A DNA stretch of 64,000 nucleotides from Larkinella sp049445795 (lineage in GTDB: Bacteria > Bacteroidota > Bacteroidia > Cytophagales > Spirosomataceae): positions 62,001 through 126,000 of the forward strand of contig NZ_JBMSDT010000011.1 in NCBI RefSeq assembly GCF_049445795.1, read 5' to 3'. A program made the translations under genes and the position numbers. The notes beneath the pieces are model-generated. The model was not told the DNA's origin. It did no database searches and saw only the letters and a list, made by a program, of their open reading frames with translations. The stretch's first letter is position 1. Every line of letters starts with the position of its first letter. Below, piece after piece: positions 7,876-16,505 of the stretch.

Positions 7876-10089
7876 CTAATTCGTGGTTCCATTCTTCAAA
7901 AACCGCTCCAGATAGTCCGTATACTGCTGATACAACAACAGTGAACTTGTGCTGTTGTAGGCCACGCCGTGGGCTCCCGGCGGGTAAATGCGCAGGTCGG
8001 CGTCTTTCCCGGCGTCTTCCAGCGCATTCATCAACTGCATGGTGTTCCGGACGTGGACGTTTTCATCCATTGTCGAGTGGGCGATAAACATCTTGCCCTG
8101 CAAATTTTTAGCCTTCGGTGAAACCGCGCTCTGCTCGTATTTGGCGTCGTTTTCGGGCAACAGGCCCATGTACCGTTCGGTGTAGATGCTGTCGTACAGC
8201 CGCCAGTCGGTCACGGGCGCGCCGACCAGCGACACCTTGAAAATACCGGGATGAGCCAGCATCGTGTAGCTGGTCATGTACCCGCCGTAGCTGTGCCCCC
8301 GAATCGCTAGCCGACCCGCATCGACCCACGGAAGGGTGGCGAGGTACTTGGCGGTTTCCACAAAATCCAGACTCTCGTACTGGCCGAGTTTCTCGTACAC
8401 CACCTTCTCAAACTGATAGCCGTAACCCCCGCTGCCCCGGTTATTCACGCTCACGACGGCGTAACCCTGTTGTGCCAGAAATTGGTGCCAGCCGGTTGTA
8501 CTAAACTCATTGTAAACCGATTGCGCACCGGGGCCACCGTAAATGTCGAGCACGATAGGGTACTTTTTCGCCGGATCGAAGTCGAGCGGTTTGATGATCG
8601 AAATGTCAATTTTCTGGCCGTCAGAGGTCGTGAAACTGGTCAATTCTTTCGGAACGTAGGCGTAGTTGCTCAGAAACTGCGTCACGCCGGGATTGGCTTC
8701 CAGCGTTTTCAGCAGCTTGCCCTTCGTGTCCCACAACTCCACGCGGGTTGGGGTCATGACGTTCGAAAACCGGTCGATGTAATACTGGCTGTTGGGCGCA
8801 AAGTCAATCTTATGCCGCCCTGCTGTCTGCGTGAGTTTGCGGGTATTCTTTCCGTCAAAATCCACTACGTACAATTGCCGCTCCAGCGGAGATTGTTCGG
8901 TGGAGGTGTAATAAACCTTCTTGCTTTTGGCGTCGATGTTGTGGACGATCACCACCTCCCAATTGCCTTTTGTGACTTGATTCAGCAGTTTTCCGGAATA
9001 ATCGTAGCGGTAAAGATGGGCAAAACCGTCGCGTTCGGAGACCCAGAAAAACTCCTGGGAATTGGCCGGGAAGTAGAAGTAATGCAAAATGCCGGCGAAA
9101 AAATCAAAGACATCGATCCAGGCGTTGCTGGTTTCTTCCATGATCTGCCTGGCGTCGCCGGTGCGGGCATTGGCAAAAAATAGCTTCAGATGGTTTTGTT
9201 TGCGGTTCAGATGGACAACTGCCAGTTGGCCTTCCTGTGATGTCCAGTAAATACGCGGAATGTAGCCATCATTCAGATCGACCTTCATCCATTGGGCTTT
9301 TTTCGTCGCCAGTTCCACGACACCGATGCGCGCCTTTGGGTTGGGGTCGCCGACGCGCGGGTAGGGGAGTTTGACAAAATTTTCGTCAAAGCCTTTGTAA
9401 TCGGTCATGGCGTAGATGGGCACCGGGCGCTCGTCGATCTGCCAGTAGGCAATAAATTTGCTGTCGGGCGACCATTCCCAGGCCTGCGCCAGCCCGAATT
9501 CTTCCTCATACGCCCAGCCAAACCGGCCGTTGTAGAGCGACGGGGCCGCGTCGTTGGTCAGTTGCGTTTCCTGCTGGCTGGCAAAGTCGAACACGAACAA
9601 GTTACCGTCGCGTTCGTAACCAATTTTGGAGCCATCGGGCGACAATTCGGCCGTCTGGGCATCTTTTGCTACCAGCTTCAGACTTTTGGCAGCAACCGCG
9701 TAGACGTAGTAATCCGAGATGCCCGACCGTCGCCAGACCGGCCGAAAATTAGTTTGAAACAACAGGTTTTTAGAGTCTTTCGACCATTGAAACGATTCGT
9801 AGGTAAACGCCTGATCAGTTCCGGGCAGTTTTAGGCGGCTACCGTCGAAAACAACCTCTTCACGCTGGTCTTTGGGCGAAAAGGACTTGATGACATTCTG
9901 ATCGATGAACGAAAACCGGGTGCCGCCGTCGATCCAGTTGACGCTGGCGGGCCCCTGCGAACCGGCCAGTTGCCCGTTGGCCCGTAGGGCTTGTTGCAGG
10001 TTCTGAAACCGCTGTTTTTGCTGGGAAAAACCGGAAATTGAAACGAAAAGGAGAAGAAGAAAACCGTATGGAATGAGCCGATGACGCAT
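7876..10089 (-). CDS. S9-family prolyl oligopeptidase, dipeptidyl peptidase IV-like
   Basis: A 737-residue exported serine peptidase: signal peptide (residues 1-20, ending GFSQ), an eight-bladed propeller of DPP-IV type (residues about 60-480, with the GRFGWAYEEEFG motif whose paired glutamates bind the substrate N-terminus), then an alpha/beta-hydrolase domain. The catalytic triad is visible: Ser600 in GHSYGGYM, Asp675 in STMDENVH, His707 in PGAHG. It would remove X-Pro dipeptides from peptides in the periplasm. ATG 10089 gives the signal peptide; the extension to 10179 is not supported. A good -7 promoter box stands 33 bases upstream. Confidence 0.93.
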   Translation of the reverse strand: MRHRLIPYGFLLLLFVSISGFSQQKQRFQNLQQALRANGQLAGSQGPASVNWIDGGTRFSFIDQNVIKSFSPKDQREEVVFDGSRLKLPGTDQAFTYESFQWSKDSKNLLFQTNFRPVWRRSGISDYYVYAVAAKSLKLVAKDAQTAELSPDGSKIGYERDGNLFVFDFASQQETQLTNDAAPSLYNGRFGWAYEEEFGLAQAWEWSPDSKFIAYWQIDERPVPIYAMTDYKGFDENFVKLPYPRVGDPNPKARIGVVELATKKAQWMKVDLNDGYIPRIYWTSQEGQLAVVHLNRKQNHLKLFFANARTGDARQIMEETSNAWIDVFDFFAGILHYFYFPANSQEFFWVSERDGFAHLYRYDYSGKLLNQVTKGNWEVVIVHNIDAKSKKVYYTSTEQSPLERQLYVVDFDGKNTRKLTQTAGRHKIDFAPNSQYYIDRFSNVMTPTRVELWDTKGKLLKTLEANPGVTQFLSNYAYVPKELTSFTTSDGQKIDISIIKPLDFDPAKKYPIVLDIYGGPGAQSVYNEFSTTGWHQFLAQQGYAVVSVNNRGSGGYGYQFEKVVYEKLGQYESLDFVETAKYLATLPWVDAGRLAIRGHSYGGYMTSYTMLAHPGIFKVSLVGAPVTDWRLYDSIYTERYMGLLPENDAKYEQSAVSPKAKNLQGKMFIAHSTMDENVHVRNTMQLMNALEDAGKDADLRIYPPGAHGVAYNSTSSLLLYQQYTDYLERFLKNGTTN

Positions 10090-10121
10090 AAAAACGGGTT
10101 GACTGAAGTGTAAAATCGCTT

Positions 10122-10129
10122 CAAAAATA
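10122..10129 (-). promoter_or_regulatory. Bacteroidota -7 box upstream of the DPP-IV-like gene
   Basis: Minus strand TATTTTTG matches TAnnTTTG and lies 33 bases before the ATG at 10089, which also supports that start over the longer frame. Confidence 0.5.
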
Positions 10130-10192
10130 ACGAAAAAAACGCCGTTGCCGTACCCGGTCGATTTTCTCGTCGGTGACATTCACCGACTAAAC

Positions 10193-11845
10193 TCAGAGCG
10201 ACGGGTGTTTTTGGTGAAAAACCGTTGCATCCTGGTACGCTTTGGCGACGGCGAGCAACCGGCCTTCGTCGAACAACTGCCCCATAAACGTGATGCTGGT
10301 CGGCAGGCCTTTGGCCGTAAAACCGTTCGGCAGCGCCACGCAGGGGTGGCCAGTCAGGTTCGTCAGCGTTAGGTTCGGGTTCCCGAAGGTGGGAGCGATG
10401 TACACATCAAAGCCTTTCATGGTTTTCGCCATGTCGTTGATCAGTTTGGTGCGGATGCGGTTGGCCTGGATGTACTCGACCGCCGGGATAAACCGCGCCG
10501 ACCGGAACGAATTCGGCCAGGCATTCCGTACCTGCCGCACCAACTGGTCGTCCTTGCCCGACCGGGTCAGCTCGTCAAAAGCCGCAGCCGCTTCGGCGCT
10601 CAGAATCATATTCATCCGGCCAACCGGGATGTCGGGTAACTCAAAAGGCACCAGTTCGGCACCGAGTTTCCGGAGCGTTTCGAGCGTGGCCTGATCGTTG
10701 GCTTTGTTGGGGTAATCCGACTCGAACGCTTTTTTGAGGTAGCCAATTTTAACGCCTTTTAGCGAAGCCAGTGGCGCGTACCGGAAGGGGGCGGCAAAAA
10801 CCGTTGGATCCAGGCCGTCGGGTCCGTAAATGGCATTGAACACCAGCGCACAATCTTCCACAGACCGACACATCGGCCCAATTTTATCCATCGACCAACT
10901 GAGTGCCATCGCACCGTAGCGGCTTACGCGCCCGTAGGTGGGCCGCAATCCCGTTACACCATTGACCGTTGAGGGCGAAACAATGGAGCCGAGTGTTTCG
11001 GTGCCGATGGCAAACGGCAGCAAGCCAGCCGCCACGCTCGATCCTGACCCGGCCGACGAGCCACTGGAGCCGGTGGACGGGTCCCAGGGGTTGCGGGTTT
11101 TGCCGCCAAACCAGACGTCGCCCATCGCCAGTTCGCCCATCGTGAGCTTGGCACACAAAACCGCCCCGGCTTTTTCCAGCCGTTGAACGATGGTGGCGTC
11201 GTAGTCGAGTGTCTGATTTTTATACGGCACGGAGCCCCAGGTCGTTTTGTAGCCTTTCCGGGCAAACAGATCTTTGACCCCGTACGGAATACCGTGCAGC
11301 GGTCCCCGGTATTTTCCGGCCCGGATTTCGGCGTCGGCCTGCTGCGCCTGTTTGAGCGCCAGGTCATCGGTCAGCGTAACGACACACAGCAGTTTGTCGT
11401 TGTGGGTTTTTAGCCGTTCCAGAAAAAACCGGGTCAATTCGACGGACGTAAGCTGGCGGGTTCGAAGCAGTTCGCCCAGTTGGGCCACCGTATAAAAGGC
11501 CAGGTCATTGCGGTTTTTGGGCAAGGTCACTTTCCCGACCACGCTGGGTTTGAACGAGGGCTGGCCCTTCGGCAGTTTAAAACCGGTTGGTAAGGGGTTA
11601 AAATACAAGGCCGGAGCCACATCGTTGGGCAGTTCAATCTTTCGCAACGCTTCGTAGTTGTTGCGGTAATTGGTCAGGTTGTCCAGCATCGAATCCCGTT
11701 CGGCTGGGCTAAATTCCAGGCCAAAAACCGTAGAAGCAGCCGCCACGAGTTCAGCTGTGAGCGGGCGCTTCGGATCGTCGTCCGTGATGAAGGCACCTGC
11801 CAGAAAACTCAGCAGGCAGGCAACAGGGAGTAGAAGTTTTTTCAT
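10193..11845 (-). CDS. exported amidase-signature-family hydrolase
   Basis: A 550-residue protein with a signal peptide (MKKLLLPVACLLSFLAGAF) and an amidase-signature domain. The Lys of GVKDLF and the serine-rich GSSGSSAGSGSSVAAGLLP followed by GTETLGSI give the Ser-cisSer-Lys catalytic arrangement of the family. It is related to GatA but the leader and the absence of gatB/gatC nearby argue against tRNA-dependent transamidation; hydrolysis of an extracytoplasmic amide is more likely, substrate unknown. ATG 11845 is preferred to the start four codons earlier, which lies against a palindromic repeat. Confidence 0.88.
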   Translation of the reverse strand: MKKLLLPVACLLSFLAGAFITDDDPKRPLTAELVAAASTVFGLEFSPAERDSMLDNLTNYRNNYEALRKIELPNDVAPALYFNPLPTGFKLPKGQPSFKPSVVGKVTLPKNRNDLAFYTVAQLGELLRTRQLTSVELTRFFLERLKTHNDKLLCVVTLTDDLALKQAQQADAEIRAGKYRGPLHGIPYGVKDLFARKGYKTTWGSVPYKNQTLDYDATIVQRLEKAGAVLCAKLTMGELAMGDVWFGGKTRNPWDPSTGSSGSSAGSGSSVAAGLLPFAIGTETLGSIVSPSTVNGVTGLRPTYGRVSRYGAMALSWSMDKIGPMCRSVEDCALVFNAIYGPDGLDPTVFAAPFRYAPLASLKGVKIGYLKKAFESDYPNKANDQATLETLRKLGAELVPFELPDIPVGRMNMILSAEAAAAFDELTRSGKDDQLVRQVRNAWPNSFRSARFIPAVEYIQANRIRTKLINDMAKTMKGFDVYIAPTFGNPNLTLTNLTGHPCVALPNGFTAKGLPTSITFMGQLFDEGRLLAVAKAYQDATVFHQKHPSL

Positions 11846-11849
11846 AATC

Positions 11850-11950
11850 GTACCCACGGACTAAAGTCCGTGTGAGTTAGTATAAACAATTAGAGTAAAT
11901 TAACTCCCAGGACACGGACTAAACGGGGCCGCCCGGCGGTCCGTGGGTAC
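11850..11950. repeat. palindromic repeat pair, family A copy 1
   Basis: Two arms in inverted orientation, each starting GTACCCACGGAC at the outside and each itself palindromic (CACGGACT...AGTCCGTG). The right arm is a longer variant with a GC-rich insertion CGCCGGGCGGCCCCG. The right arm overlaps the 3' end of coaE and supplies its stop codon. Other copies: 20753-20903, 26068-26164, 57812-57891. Confidence 0.9.
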
Positions 11951-12542
11951 TAAAGATTTCGTGCAGCCGCACGACTTGCGGAGTGAGCAACTGCGTTTCG
12001 TCGTTGTAAATGACATAATCCGCTATGGCCAGTCGTTCCTCGTCGCTGATTTGTCGGCTGATGATGTTGCGGATGTCGGCTTCGGTGCGGTGCGGGTCGC
12101 GCTGACGGATGCGTTGGATGCGCAGCTCCAGCGGTGATTGAACCACGACGAGTTTGTCGAGGTTGTTGCCGTCTTCCCCGGCGGCCCGGAGCAGGGCCGC
12201 TTCCTTAATTAGGTACGGTTTGTCCGGATAACCACTGGCCCAAAGCCGGGTGTCGGCATACACGCGCGGATGAATCAAGGCGTTAAGCTGGAGGAGCAGT
12301 GCCGGATTATCGAATACCTGGGCAGCTACCCAGGCGCGGTTATACCGTCCGGCCAGGTCGTAGGCTTCGGGGCCGAGCAGGCGGGTGACGTCTGCTTTCA
12401 AAACCGGGTCATGGTCGACCAGCCACTTGGCCCGCTCATCGGCCGAATAAACCGGTATCCCCAAGGCTTCGAAGATGCGGCAAACGACGGTTTTCCCGGC
12501 CCCAATACCACCGGTAACGCCGATGAGCAGTGGCTTTTTCAT
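11919..12542 (-). CDS. coaE: dephospho-CoA kinase
   Basis: A 207-residue cytosolic kinase catalysing the last step of CoA synthesis. The P-loop GVTGGIGAGKTVV is at residues 8-20; SADERAKWLV, ALIHPRV, KEAALLRAAG and the RQRDPHRTEADIRNIISRQ segment are typical of CoaE. The last ten residues (STHGPPGGPV) are not family sequence: they are translated from the family A palindromic repeat, which also provides the TAG stop. The start overlaps the stop of the YbbR-like gene by four bases (ATGA), indicating translational coupling. Confidence 0.95.
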   Translation of the reverse strand: MKKPLLIGVTGGIGAGKTVVCRIFEALGIPVYSADERAKWLVDHDPVLKADVTRLLGPEAYDLAGRYNRAWVAAQVFDNPALLLQLNALIHPRVYADTRLWASGYPDKPYLIKEAALLRAAGEDGNNLDKLVVVQSPLELRIQRIRQRDPHRTEADIRNIISRQISDEERLAIADYVIYNDETQLLTPQVVRLHEIFSTHGPPGGPV

Positions 12543-13318
12543 TTCTTACGGTTCGGTTTGGCTTTCGTGGGCGCTTTTGCCGGTTTCTCATCCTGCTGAG
12601 GCTGCTCAGGTTCAACGGGCGGAGTCGGCAGCGGTTGGAGCATTTCGGCTACTTCAAAACTAATGGCAACCTGGTCGGCACTGGCCCGGATCAGCGGGTG
12701 ACGCGGAATGGGCAACCGAAGTTCTTCGTCGTAGTTCAGCGCCAGCCTGCGGGCCGGAATGCGGACTTTGATTGTATCGGGTGTCCCGCGCAGCAACCGG
12801 GCCGGGCCTTCAAACCGGATGATGCGGGGCGTTACGTTGATCAGGCTGGACACCACCATCCGGTCGGCCAGATCAATTCCGGCACTATCAACCACCACTG
12901 GCACGTCGTGAATGGCCAGCCGGTCGAAATTCAGGGCCAGGGTGTCGCTGGCTACAAAATTAACCTGGACATCTTTTGCATGGTCTGACAGCAGAGCGGT
13001 CAGGGATGCGGTATTGATAAATTTTGTTTGGAGTGGCCGGGGTACCGGGTAGCGGATAGGCTGCGACCGAAACGGCAGCCACGAACGTCGGAATAACTTC
13101 CAGCCATTGCCGGTGATGCTGACGGTAAGCGTTTTGGGCAGGGGAGAGGTTGGCACGTATAACTTCTGATCGTACACGAATTCGATCGGATACTGCACGT
13201 TAACCGTGTAATTATTTTTATTCAGGGCGTTGAGCAACCAGATGACAGCAGCCGCCAGCAGACACAAAATCAGCGTCGGTAGTTGAACACGGCGGGTGGA
13301 AGCGGTAGGGAGGGACAC
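12539..13318 (-). CDS. YbbR/CdaR-like domain protein
   Basis: A 259-residue protein with one N-terminal membrane anchor (about residues 13-29), about two YbbR-like beta domains (SPLPKTLTVSITGNGW and the later VVVDSAGIDLADRMVVSS...RIIRFEGPARLL) and a low-complexity Pro/Gln/Lys tail. In Firmicutes such proteins (CdaR) regulate diadenylate cyclase; in Bacteroidota the gene typically sits between yajC and coaE, as here, and its role is unknown. The start is GTG; no ATG fits. It overlaps coaE by four bases. Confidence 0.8.
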   Translation of the reverse strand: MSLPTASTRRVQLPTLILCLLAAAVIWLLNALNKNNYTVNVQYPIEFVYDQKLYVPTSPLPKTLTVSITGNGWKLFRRSWLPFRSQPIRYPVPRPLQTKFINTASLTALLSDHAKDVQVNFVASDTLALNFDRLAIHDVPVVVDSAGIDLADRMVVSSLINVTPRIIRFEGPARLLRGTPDTIKVRIPARRLALNYDEELRLPIPRHPLIRASADQVAISFEVAEMLQPLPTPPVEPEQPQQDEKPAKAPTKAKPNRKK

Positions 13319-13330
13319 AATCAGATACTT

Positions 13331-13426
13331 AAATGATGAATGAAGAATGATGGATGATGAATTAGTGATTGCAAAGCAACCGCGCGGGCGAACCCGTCAT
13401 CGTTCATCGTCCATCATTCATCATTT
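13331..13426. repeat. AT-rich inverted repeat (ATGATGAAT type)
   Basis: Imperfect arms of about 31 bases (AAATGATGAATGA... and ...TCATTCATCATTT) separated by about 33 bases with a GC-rich centre (CGCGCGGGCG). It lies in the gap between yajC and the YbbR-like gene. Similar structures are at 28721-28799, 29764-29847, 39917-40022, 47854-47929, 48892-48963 and 62602-62680. Confidence 0.7.
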
Positions 13427-13428
13427 GG

Positions 13429-13746
13429 TTACGCCGTTATTTTCGTCGTGGCTTCGCGGGAGATGGCGGTTTTTTCAAATGTCAGCTTCAGCCCTTTATC
13501 CACTTCCAGTGTCACGGTGTTGCCTTCAACAGCGTAAACTTTTCCGTGTAAACCACCAATTGTTACGACACTATCTCCTTTTTTCAGGTTTTCGATAAAG
13601 CTTTTCTGATCTTTTTGCTTCTTCTGCTGCGGACGGATCATGAAAAAGTAGAAAACGACAAAAATACCGACCCACAAAACGATGTTCCAGATCATAGAAT
13701 TTTGGGAACCGGCCGGGGCCTGTAATAAAACAGAAAGAAAGGTCAT
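13429..13746 (-). CDS. yajC: preprotein translocase subunit YajC
   Basis: A 105-residue protein with a single membrane helix (about residues 18-38) followed by the conserved RPQQKKQKDQKSFIENLKKGDSVVTIGGLHGKV of YajC, the small partner of SecDF. It is first of the yajC-ybbR-coaE block and has its own promoter-like box 42 bases upstream. Confidence 0.93.
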   Translation of the reverse strand: MTFLSVLLQAPAGSQNSMIWNIVLWVGIFVVFYFFMIRPQQKKQKDQKSFIENLKKGDSVVTIGGLHGKVYAVEGNTVTLEVDKGLKLTFEKTAISREATTKITA

Positions 13747-13787
13747 GTTGACAACGGATGGTTTAAATGATAACTGCTGGTTTGTTG

Positions 13788-13795
13788 CAAAAATA
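13788..13795 (-). promoter_or_regulatory. Bacteroidota -7 box upstream of yajC
   Basis: Minus strand TATTTTTG, matching TAnnTTTG, located in the 56-base gap between the DUF1573 gene and yajC. Confidence 0.5.
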
Positions 13796-13802
13796 AGCGC
13801 CG

Positions 13803-14243
13803 TTACTGCGCCGTCGCGGTGCGGCTCGAATCCGCCCGTGGGTTGACCATTACCCGAAACGCCAGTTCGGTGTAAGCCGGATCGGTATTGGCATAAACCG
13901 TGACGGTTTTGTTCTGGACACCCCGCTTGCCCTGGCTGTTAAATAGCACTTTAATGGTTCCCTCTTCGCCCGGTGCAATCGGTTTTTTGGGCCACTCGGG
14001 CGTCGTACAACCACAGGACGCCTGGATGTTGTTGATAATCAGCGGAAACTCGCCTTCATTTTTAAACTTGAACTGACGGGAAACGGTATCGCCTTCCGTA
14101 ATATCACCAAAGTCGTACACGCCGGTATCAGCGAAGACAATTTTGGGCATCTTATCCGACAATTCGTTGGTTGAGTCTTTCTTCGTCTGGTTGCAGGCGA
14201 CCAGGCCAATAAGCAGCAACAGACTGATGACAACGGTTTTCAT
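13803..14243 (-). CDS. DUF1573 lipoprotein
   Basis: A 146-residue protein with a lipoprotein signal peptide (lipobox LVAC, Cys about 17) and a DUF1573 domain: KFKNEGEFPLIINNIQASCGCTTPEWP with the CGC motif, an Ig-like/ASH-type fold. Such proteins are abundant in the Bacteroidota envelope, with no established function. It lies between the YtxH-like gene and yajC on the same strand. Confidence 0.88.
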   Translation of the reverse strand: MKTVVISLLLLIGLVACNQTKKDSTNELSDKMPKIVFADTGVYDFGDITEGDTVSRQFKFKNEGEFPLIINNIQASCGCTTPEWPKKPIAPGEEGTIKVLFNSQGKRGVQNKTVTVYANTDPAYTELAFRVMVNPRADSSRTATAQ

Positions 14244-14272
14244 TCGCTTTTTGGATATGAATAAAGGGGAGG

Positions 14273-14575
14273 TTAAGCACCTTGCTGCTTGATCTGTGCC
14301 ATCAGGCGATCCACATCTTCCAGCAGTTTTTCGGCTTTCTCCCGCGCGTCGTTCACCACGCGCTGACCTTCGGTTTTGGCAAAGCTATCGGGCAAAGCGT
14401 CCGAACTCAGAAGTTCGTCGAGCAACGAACGCAGTTGTTCCCGGTATTTCGACAACTGGTAGGTCAGCCGGTCGCGGGTAACGGTTCCTTTTTCGGGGGC
14501 ATACAATAATCCTAACGCGGCTCCGGTTACGCAGCCCGTTACGAAGGCTATCAAGGTTTGGCTTGTTCTGCTCAT
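14273..14575 (-). CDS. YtxH-domain protein
   Basis: A 100-residue protein with one N-terminal transmembrane segment (LIAFVTGCVTGAALGLLYAPEKG, the YtxH signature with its GxxxGxxxGxLYAP-type pattern) and a charged helical remainder likely to form a coiled coil. Family members are linked to general stress or envelope structure, but the function is not known. It is co-directional with and 48 bases downstream of nusB. Confidence 0.82.
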   Translation of the reverse strand: MSRTSQTLIAFVTGCVTGAALGLLYAPEKGTVTRDRLTYQLSKYREQLRSLLDELLSSDALPDSFAKTEGQRVVNDAREKAEKLLEDVDRLMAQIKQQGA

Positions 14576-14623
14576 AATGGTACTAAGTTGTTATTACGCT
14601 ACTTACCGGAACAACCAAAACGG

Positions 14624-15799
14624 TTATTTGTTGTCCAGCAATCCCCGGCCGCTTTTGCGAAGCTGGCCGCTGTTTTTCAATTTTTCAGACAGGCTGTCCA
14701 GAATTCCGTTGACGAATTGTCCACTTTTCGGGGTACTGTACAGTTTTGCCAGTTCAATATACTCGTTGATGGTTACTTTAACCGGAATATTCGGAAAATT
14801 CAGCAACTCGGCCAGCGCCAGTTTGAGAATAATTTTGTCCAGTTGTGCCACCCGTTCGACGTCCCAGTTTTTGAGCTGTTCGGCCAGCAGGGCTTCGTAC
14901 TCGGCGTCGTTTTCCATCGCCTTTTTGTACAAGGTTTCCAGAAAAAGCCGGTCTTCTTCCCAGTCTTCGGTCAGGGCCATCAGTTTCAGGCCTTCCGGGC
15001 CTTGCACGGATTTCAGCGTTTTGATCGCCATGCTGCGCACCAGTTCGCCGTTTTCCGACCAGCCTAGTACGAGTTCTTCGAAATACGTCTTGGCTGGGTC
15101 CTGTTTCAATAAGACATTGCGAAGAATATGCTGAACCAGTTGCTGATCCTCGTCGGCGGTGTGCTCGGCGGTTTCGCAATAGGCCCGGTATAGCTCGTCT
15201 TCTTTCAGAATGTCGTTGTAAATCGCCCGAATCATCGGAAGCGCATCGCCCCAGTCGATTTTCCGGCGGATCTTTTCGACCTCCAGCGGTTTGTGCTGTT
15301 GCAGGGCCTGAATGATCCGGTTTCGGTCGAGGCCCGATTCTTTACCGATGGTCCGGGCATCCGGGTCGGCGTATTTCCGAACCCGTTCGCGGTCGACCTG
15401 TGCTACATGAGCCAGTTCGAGCAGCAGCGTCAGCAGCCGGATCAGCGAGTCGTCCAGCGTCCGGACATCATCGATCAGCGACTGCAACACCCGGTTTCGT
15501 TCGCGGGTCAGGCTGTTGCGGTAATCGACCAGGGCCTGGTTGGCGGCTACCCGCACTTTATGCGGAATATCCTCTTCCTCCGACGGTTTTCCCTGGGTCA
15601 CACCTTCTTCAAACAAAACCGTCGCCAGTCGGCGGAACCCTTCCAGTTGCTGGTGGTTCTGGACCTCCATCGAATTCAGGTCGGGCTGAAAGGTTTCGGT
15701 GATGGTATCCACGGCCAACTGCCGATTCGATAGTTCGGATTGGCGCAGCGCATACATTGCCTGCATGACCTTTATCCGCAATAAACGTCTGTTAAGCAT
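14624..15799 (-). CDS. nusB: transcription antitermination factor NusB, long form
   Basis: A 391-residue protein. The C-terminal part (about 250-385) carries the NusB fold: DWEEDRLFLETLYKKAM...VERVAQLDKIILKLALAELLNFPNIPVKVTINEYIELAKLYSTPKSGQFVNGILD. The N-terminus MLNRRLLRIKVMQAMYAL is the beginning of the NusB domain, so a large helical stretch is inserted or duplicated between the two. Typical NusB proteins are about 140 residues; long forms are usual in Bacteroidota. NusB with NusE binds boxA of rRNA leaders. ATG 15799 was chosen because it opens with the conserved RRxxRxxxxQ segment; the TTG at 15841 is not needed. Confidence 0.88.
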   Translation of the reverse strand: MLNRRLLRIKVMQAMYALRQSELSNRQLAVDTITETFQPDLNSMEVQNHQQLEGFRRLATVLFEEGVTQGKPSEEEDIPHKVRVAANQALVDYRNSLTRERNRVLQSLIDDVRTLDDSLIRLLTLLLELAHVAQVDRERVRKYADPDARTIGKESGLDRNRIIQALQQHKPLEVEKIRRKIDWGDALPMIRAIYNDILKEDELYRAYCETAEHTADEDQQLVQHILRNVLLKQDPAKTYFEELVLGWSENGELVRSMAIKTLKSVQGPEGLKLMALTEDWEEDRLFLETLYKKAMENDAEYEALLAEQLKNWDVERVAQLDKIILKLALAELLNFPNIPVKVTINEYIELAKLYSTPKSGQFVNGILDSLSEKLKNSGQLRKSGRGLLDNK

Positions 15800-15857
15800 T
15801 CTCTCCGGCAAGAAACAAAGAACTGGGTTCGCTATTTCCAAATTTGGTAATCGGGTA

Positions 15858-15865
15858 CAAAAGTA
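15858..15865 (-). promoter_or_regulatory. Bacteroidota -7 box upstream of nusB
   Basis: Minus strand TACTTTTG, an exact TAnnTTTG match 59 bases before the nusB ATG. It lies just outside the inverted repeat that bounds the GxxExxY cassette. Confidence 0.5.
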
Positions 15866-15883
15866 CGGAAAATGTTTGAAAGT

Positions 15884-15925
15884 GTCCTGAACCTGGATTA
15901 CGCGGATTTAAGGATTAACTGGGAG
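15884..15925. repeat. left arm of a 42-bp inverted repeat bounding the GxxExxY cassette
   Basis: This arm and the reverse complement of 16506-16547 agree at 40 of 42 positions. The core reads GGATTACGCGGATTTAAGG. Together they enclose 580 bases holding the broken GxxExxY gene. No short target-site duplication is obvious immediately outside. Confidence 0.93.
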
Positions 15926-16053
15926 TGCTGGGATGGGAACGATCCGTCGTAGCAGACTGACTAAGAGGTGCTGAAGATTTATGAAAGGGTTATTAGCTGA
16001 TTTGCGTGACAAAATCGATCTGCTTACTTCTAAAAGGAAATTAACTTTTCAGC

Positions 16054-16437
16054 TTGAAGCTTTTGGAATACAAAGAACTAACTGGTCAGGTGATTGGCTG
16101 TGCGATGGAAGTTCATCGGCAATTAGGCAACGGTTTTCAAGAAGTGATCTATCAACGAGCGCTGGCAATTGAGTTGGCAATGGCTGGCGTTACTTTTGAG
16201 CGTGAAGTTGAAATGCCTATTTTTTACAAAGGGTAGTCTGTCGGCGCTCGCCGAGTCGATTTTTTGGTCGAGAATACGGTTTCTGTAGAACTGAAAGCAA
16301 TCATAACGCTCGAAAACGTCCATTTGGCCCAAGCCATCAACTACCTTGAAACCTACCATCTCCGGGTCGGCCTACTTATCAACTTTGGAGCCAAAAGCCT
16401 GGAATTTCGGCGTCTAATCAACAACAAAATTAGTTGA
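16054..16437 (+). pseudogene. GxxExxY protein, broken by an in-frame stop
   Basis: The frame encodes the whole of a typical GxxExxY protein (PDDEXK_3-like fold, about 125 residues): MEVHRQLGNGFQEVIYQRAL with the name-giving G-F-Q-E-V-I-Y, REVEMPIFYKG, then RRVDFLVENTVSVELKA with the nuclease-like D...E-x-K, and HLAQAINYLETYHLRVGLLINFG. A TAG at 16234-16236 interrupts it where relatives usually have Gln or similar (a single C-to-T change from CAG would do this). There is also no ATG: the only start in frame after an upstream stop is TTG at 16054. It stands alone between two arms of a 42-bp inverted repeat. Without suppression of the stop only a 60-residue fragment is made. Confidence 0.88.
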
Positions 16438-16505
16438 CTCTCTTAAGGCAGTCTTCACAAATCTGTAAGAATTAATCCTAGCCGTATTCCTGGTCCGATC
16501 AGGAC

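Noticed and set aside
10193..11845. The amidase as GatA of the tRNA amidotransferase
   Set aside because: It has a signal peptide, is longer than GatA, and gatB/gatC are not nearby.
11850..11950. Family A repeats as CRISPR or tRNA-like sequence
   Set aside because: Only paired inverted arms with unrelated centres, no regular direct repeats and no cloverleaf.
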